Source: Tenrec ecaudatus (Eukaryota > Chordata > Mammalia > Afrosoricida > Tenrecidae). From it: a stretch of 64,000 nucleotides of DNA. This document shows, one piece after another, positions 59,264-64,000 of this stretch. A model generated the notes under the pieces. That model ran no database searches. It worked only from the letters and a program-made list of their open reading frames with translations, and was not told where the DNA came from. The stretch covers positions 256,880,812-256,944,811 of the forward strand of contig NC_134531.1 in the NCBI RefSeq assembly GCF_050624435.1. Direction: 5' to 3'. A program made the position numbers and the translations under genes. Numbering within the stretch: the stretch's first letter is position 1; every line of letters begins with the position of its first letter.

Positions 59264-60005
59264 TTACCTCAGTGGGCTCATGTTGTACTTGTCCTTTTGT
59301 GTCTGAATTACTTCACTTAGCATGATTTCCTCCAGTTCTTCCCATGCCGCTATGTGCCTCATACGTTTATCACTGATTTTTAGTGATGCATAGTACTCCA
59401 TTGTATGTATATACCACAGTGTTTTAATCCAATCGTCAGTTGATGGAAATTTGGGTTGCTTCCAGCTCCTTGCAATTGTGAACTGTGCCGCAATGAACAT
59501 TGGAGCACAGATGTCTGGCTTTGGTTTGTTACTTGCCTATTCTGGGTACATGCCCAGTAGGGGGATTGCTGGGTCATATGGTAACTCTATTTCCATCTGT
59601 TTTAGGTATCACCAGATTGATTTCATAGTGGCTGTACATACTTACAGGCCCACCAGCAGTGGATGAGAGTTCCTGTCTCCCCACAACCCCTCCAACACTT
59701 GTTGCTTTCTGATTTTTTGAATTGGGCTATCTTTGAGGGTGTCAGATGGTACCTTATTGTTGTTTTAATTTGCATTTCTCTTATGGCTAAAGATCGGGAA
59801 CATTTTCTCATATGTTTGTTGACCATTCGGATTTCTGCCCCTGTGAAATTTCTGTTCAAGTCTTTTGCCCACCTTTCAAGTGGGCTATTGGTATTTTTCT
59901 TTTTGGAAGCTAGCAGAGTATTGTAGATTTTAGTAATAAGGCCTTTGTCTGATGTGTCATTGCTAAAGATGTTTTCCGAGTGTGTGGACTCTCTTATTAC
60001 TCTTA
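59264..60005 (-). pseudogene. L1 ORF2 C-terminal remnant
   Basis: Reversed, 60000-59623 encodes a continuous segment with [12 protein letters not shown]-like sequence (here [13 protein letters not shown]), RYHLTP and [16 protein letters not shown]. The last contains the CX3CX7HX4C cysteine-rich motif at the ORF2 C-terminus. A stop follows VQPL. A second frame, 59500-59264, encodes MFIAAQFTIA, then DWIKTLWYIHTMEYYASLK, ending at the natural C-terminus. Stops and a frame change inactivate it. Endonuclease and reverse transcriptase are lost to truncation. An open frame upstream of 60005 includes SINE-derived codons. Confidence 0.9.
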
Positions 60006-60007
60006 GA

Positions 60008-60208
60008 AGGAGCTTTTGTGACGCAGTAAGTAAGTGCTTCATCTGTTAAACAAAAGATTGCTGTTTGACCACTGGGAATCTGTGGGAGGAAAAAAGTGCT
60101 AGCTGGCTTCCTTAAAGAGTACAGCATTGTACAACAAATGGAGCAGCTCTGCTCTGTCCTGGGATTTTATGAATCAGAACAGACTACATGGCATACAACA
60201 ACCTTTAA
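60008..60208 (+). repeat. AfroSINE-like SINE
   Basis: 'aaggagcttttgtgacgcag', 'taagtaagtgcttcatctgt', 'tgctgtttgaccactgggaa' and 'ggagcagctctgctctgtcc' follow SINE order; tail 'gaatcagaacagactacatg'. It abuts the 5' truncation of the L1. Confidence 0.75.
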
Positions 60209-60297
60209 CATAAACATTGCCCAATATGTCTCTTAATCATATGCTTTTTAAAGGCTTACAAACCTCAATTTAAGATGAACGTTTACTTTTGAAAGGA

Positions 60298-60500
60298 GTT
60301 CTGATGACTTGCTGTGCTACGTGTTGGGCTGCTAACCACAAGGTCAGCAGTTCAAAATTACCAGCTGCTCCCAGGCAAACTGATGAACGCTTTCTGCTCC
60401 TGTAAAAGGTGCACAGCCTTGGACACACGCAGGGGCAGTTCTACTTTGTTCTACAGAGTGACAATGACTTGGAATCAAACTGATGGCACTGACCCGACTT
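60298..60500 (+). repeat. AfroSINE-like SINE, well preserved
   Basis: 'tgctgtgctacgtgttgggc', 'tgctaaccacaaggtcagca', 'gttcaaaattaccagctgct', 'gcaggggcagttctactttg' and 'acttggaatcaaactgatgg' are in family order. The 'acgtgttgggctgctaacc' head again resembles tenrec-type variants. Confidence 0.85.
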
Positions 60501-61650
60501 TCAAAATATTGTACACCATTTATAGTATTTTATCAACATTGAGAAAAGAAAAAAAAGTAAATTGCTTTTCATTTTGCTGTTCAGATTAATAAACCTATCT
60601 CTCTCCTTTATAGGAAAGCACTTTAAATTTCAACTATTTGAGTAATCTATTAATATATGCATTTAAAATTAAGATAATGTACATTTAATATACATTTAAA
60701 AGTTGAAAAGGGTTTTAAGAATTAGGATGAAGATTTTTACAGGTAATTTACATTAAACTGTATAATACTAAACTTTCAAAATGAAAGATGATACCTAAAT
60801 AAAATGGAACTAATCCAATTGAAATAAATTCATTTAAAATAATTTAATCGAGTTTATTAATTCATATGGTGAATATTATGTTACATTGCACACGACAAAA
60901 GTGTTGGTCTTATGCAAAGCAGTGTTTAAGATAGCATATGCTATCATGAAGGAGACATGGTGAATAGATCTCTCCTTAGAAACACATGTCAGAAGGAACA
61001 CAACCAGCTTAATCACAGCATTCACAGTAAAACAATGTACATTTTTGAGAAGCAGACTGAAGTCTGAAACTCTTCTTCCTAAAAATCTTCCTTCTTTTAT
61101 TTGTTTGCTTTTCTTTGTGCCAAAATAATTTTCAAAGAAAGATTCGTACCAGACTAGTCCCAAAAGGTGGAGACTGAACTTCACTGTCCCCTTAGTACAT
61201 TTATTTCTGTCCTATGTCTCTGCAGATGATTAAAATATCTCATAGAACTCACATATAAGAAAATGGGTTATATGGTTGTGGGTGTTCATAAATCCTAAAT
61301 CAAAAATTCCGATATCTATCTAGAGGATCCCCTTAATCCACCAAACTGTAGAAACTGGAGAAATCAGTTCAGATATAAGGTACAACTCAAGTGTCATGAA
61401 CTGGAGAACATGTAAAGGCAAACGAAACATAAGAAACCGAGCCAGAAGCATCTGAAAGCGATCGCTTAAGCATCTCACTTGCTTTTCTGTGTGCTCAGTA
61501 GGAAAGGGATGGTCACAAATTTGGCTTTGGTCTTGGTGTGCTTTTGCTTTGCTCAAACCAGGCTCCTGAAGTAAGAGCAGGTGGTGACTTGAATCACACC
61601 CACGGGTATATTCAACCTTAATCTTTCCCACGTCTCACAAGGGAGACGTA
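60501..61650. other. Unassigned intergenic sequence
   Basis: AT-rich. The 102- and 103-residue minus-strand frames (61184-60876 and 61631-61320) show no recognisable domain. Confidence 0.45.
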
Positions 61651-61654
61651 TGGT

Positions 61655-63165
61655 GGTTGTTGTTAGCTGTCATCATTCAGTCCCATCTCATAGGGAGCTT
61701 ATGGACAACAGAATGACACACTGTCCTGTCCCATACCATCCTCATAAGTGTGCTTATGTTTGATCCCACAGTTGCAGTCACTGTGTCAATCCATCTTGTC
61801 GACGGTTTTCCTCTTTTGGGTGGCCCCTTTATTTTAACAAGCTTTATGTCCTGTTTCCCTTTGATAGCATGCCCCAAATATGTGAGTTATATTTTCTAAG
61901 GAATATTCTGACTGTACTTCTTCCATGATACATGTGTTTGTTTGTTTTCACAGTACATGGTATTTTCAATTTTCTTTGCCAACACCATTATTCAAATGCA
62001 TCAGTTATTCTCCAGTCTTCCATATTCATTGTCCAACTTTCAAATGCATATGCAGCAATTGAAAATAGCATGGTTGGAGTCAGGCAACCTCAGTCACTAA
62101 CATAATTTATTTCCCACCATTTAAAGAGATCTTGGGCAGTAGATTTATCCAATTCAATCTGATTTCTAGTTTGCTGCTGCCATGAACACTGCTTAGGGTA
62201 CCAGATATGATGGAACTCTTGACAACTTCAATTTTTTCCCTATTTATCATTGTCTTAACTACTGGTCCACTTGTGGGGGTCTTTCTTTTCTTTTCATTTA
62301 TTTACATTATTTTTATATTATTTCCATATACTGAAGGCTGAACACATTGATCTTCATTTGTAAGTGCTTCAAGTCCAGCAAGCAAGATTATGTCATCTGC
62401 ATTTTGAACATTTTTATTGAGCTTTCCTCTACTCCACATATCATATTCTTTCTCATATTAGCTTAGCAAACAGATTGAAATGTATGGTGAGAAAACATAA
62501 CTGTGAAGCACACCTTCCTTTATTGTTTGTAAACCACACAGTATGCCCTCTTTCTACTTGAATACCTGCATATTCATCCATGTACAAGTTCTTCATGAGT
62601 ACAGTGACGTGTTCTAGAATTCTCACTATTCTCAAAGATATCTGTAGTTTACTATGTTTTACACTGTCAAATATATTTGATTGTCAATAAGACACAAATA
62701 AACATCTTATGGGTGTGCTCTGCTTTTAGCCAGGATCCATCAGTTATCTGATATTTCTTGATCCGTGTCCCCTTCTGAATCCAGACTGAATTCCTGGCAA
62801 TCCATGTCAATATACTGCTGTAACCATTGTGGAATGATCTTCAGGCAAAATTTACTTGGATGTGATATCAATGATATGTTCAATAATTTCTGCATTCCAT
62901 TGGATCACTTTTCTGTGGAATGGATGAAAATATGGGTCCCCTTCAGTTACTTACCAGGAAGCTGTCTTTCTAAATTCTTTGCCTGTATGCATATGTGCAT
63001 CCCATGCTTCCTTAGTTTGCTGAAACATTTTGATTGGTATTCTCTCAATTCCTGGACCCTTGTTTTTCACTAATGCCTTAAGAGCAGCTTGATATTTTTC
63101 TTGCAGTACAATGGTTTTGGATTTTGGTTTTTTTTTGCAGCTTCTTGTATCATTCAAAATTTTGT
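61655..63165 (-). pseudogene. RTE/BovB-like LINE, longest copy, reverse-transcriptase and 3' end
   Basis: Reversed, the 5'-most part (63157-62951) encodes ALVKNKGPGIERIPIKMF, the conserved stretch just ahead of the reverse-transcriptase core in BovB-like elements. Middle parts carry decayed core sequence. The 3' part (61877-61677) encodes KGPPKRGKPSTRWIDTVTA and NISTLMRMVWDR, typical of the ORF C-terminus. The last ~50 bp ('tcccatctcatagggagctt') resemble the AfroSINE tail, consistent with shared priming machinery. Many stops and shifts are present and the 5' half is missing. Confidence 0.85.
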
Positions 63166-63667
63166 TCTAAGAATTTTTCAATATTTCAACTCAAAACTTG
63201 ACCTTCTTCGGGAGTTCTTTCACTTAGGACATGCGGATTGCAATCTTCCTCTCAAGTTTCCTGACTCCAGGTCTTTCCCCATTCATGGGACTTTATTTTC
63301 TGTAGCTTCCTTTTGAAAGATGAATTAAATAATTAAAATGGCTATGCTAAATTATTAAGTACATATTTTTGTTTTGTTTATTTTACTCTCTCTCTTTGCT
63401 TTTTTTTTTTTTAAACAAATACCAGGTCTGGGGCTCTCCTTCATTCTCTAGCTCAGAGGTACTTCACCTTTCCTAAGTGAAGTAATTGAGACACCAATGT
63501 GGACATAACTTGCCTGTGCGGTCCACTCTGATGGGATTGGCACTGCAACAGACCAGGTCAGAAAACATTCATAAGCGTCAGCAAACACACCTGGAACTAT
63601 TCATTGAGAATAATTTTTTTGTTTGCTTGCTTGTATTTGTTTTTTTGTTTGTTTCATGTCTATCTTT
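63166..63667. other. Unassigned sequence
   Basis: Includes short T- and TC-rich tracts near 63385-63415. No named feature. Confidence 0.5.
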
Positions 63668-63950
63668 ATAAGATTGGCAGAATAAACAATACCAAGGAGA
63701 AAACAATGGGGCAGATGCTTCCAGGGGGGCAGGGAGAGGAGGAGGAGGGGGGAAAGGAATGGGGAGCCAATAAACAAAGGGAGAAGGGAACAACAAAAGA
63801 TCTAAAATCAATTCCAAGGAGGGCATAGAATGCCTGGTGGAGTTCAATGAAGTGCAAGGTATCCAAGGGTAAGTACAAAGAGTTGAATGAAAGTCAAGCA
63901 TGATACTGGGACAGGAAGAAAGTAAAAGGAAATAGAGGGAAGAACTAAGA
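63668..63950 (+). mobile_element. L1 3' UTR segment, cut by the window edge or a TA tract
   Basis: 'agattggcagaataaacaat', 'cttccaggggggcagggaga', 'gatctaaaatcaattccaag' and 'gaaagtaaaaggaaatagag' match the 7105 copy from its first bases. It begins at nearly the same UTR position as 7105 and passes into a TA run where 7105 continues. Confidence 0.75.

Positions 63951-63951
<1 letters not shown>

Positions 63952-64000
<49 letters not shown>
63952..64000. repeat. (TA)n microsatellite at the window end
   Basis: Uninterrupted 'ta' dinucleotides for ~49 bp, running off the window. Confidence 0.98.

Larger units (their letters stand above)
56608..60005 (-). mobile_element. Longest L1 in the window: ORF2 3' part plus ~2.6-kb 3' UTR
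   Basis: The minus-strand copy starts at a T-run ('gtttttttaacatttttatt'), which marks its 3' end, and is truncated 5' within ORF2 at ~60005, where it meets a SINE. ORF2 ends near 59264, so the 3' UTR is about 2.6 kb, much longer than in human or mouse L1. The UTR contains two ~240-bp tandem blocks ('gatgcc' anchors at 57375 and 57615), a CA/TA microsatellite (57260-57355) and C-rich tracts. Long plus-strand frames here (up to 209 residues at 56832-57461, 152 and 186 residues at 58551-59259) are antisense to the UTR. Confidence 0.9.

Overview
The window reads as a gene-poor, AT-rich stretch of a mammalian nuclear genome. I find no supported host protein-coding exon. Nearly everything that can be recognised is interspersed repeat. 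The organism is most likely an afrotherian. Many copies resemble the tRNA-derived AfroSINE (anticipated phrases such as 'gccctggtg..', 'gctgctaac..aaggtcagcagttc' and 'tatgagtc'), alongside an RTE/BovB-type LINE and a distinctive L1 3' UTR ending 'aataaaatgttaaaa'. The SINE variants remind me of tenrec sequence, but the species cannot be fixed without a search.

Layout. 1-7100: mostly unassigned sequence with scattered SINEs and one LTR-like element (3679). 7105-17900: L1 3' UTR copies on both strands (7105+, 10443-, 12853-), SINEs, and an RTE copy (16115-17890) split by an older L1-like insertion. 18900-21100: SINEs, a decayed two-unit minus-strand retrocopy with Myb/SANT-like residues (19417-20830), and a retrotransposed U1 snRNA pseudogene (20886-21084) with A-tail and target duplications. 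24600-28590: an RTE copy split by a 640-bp LTR-like element, then an end-to-end 2.1-kb pogo/Tigger DNA transposon with both terminal repeats, TA duplications and a broken transposase. 29158-29656: an internally deleted Tigger1-like copy split by a SINE. 30700-38460: LTR-like sequences, RTE and SINE pieces, an unrecognised decayed coding-like block with a 3 x 100-bp minisatellite (35386-36425), a second LTR-like copy with target duplications, and old L1 sequence. 39500-54120: L1 and SINE fragments, an RTE reverse-transcriptase fragment (44040-44850), and two short L1 3'-end insertions with clear target duplications (51487, 53956). 55325-64000: RTE, a 3.4-kb L1 with the end of ORF2 and an unusually long 3' UTR (56608-60005), SINEs, a 1.5-kb RTE (61655-63165), a final L1 piece and a (TA)n run at the window edge.

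No genes act together here; the sequence records successive transposition. The best leads are the complete pogo/Tigger element with subterminal repeats, the variable ~240-bp tandem repeat inside the L1 3' UTR, the short L1 3'-end units that begin at one recurrent nucleotide, the two-unit SANT-like retrocopy, the U1 retropseudogene and the unidentified coding-like block near 36 kb. I found no convincing new biological system.
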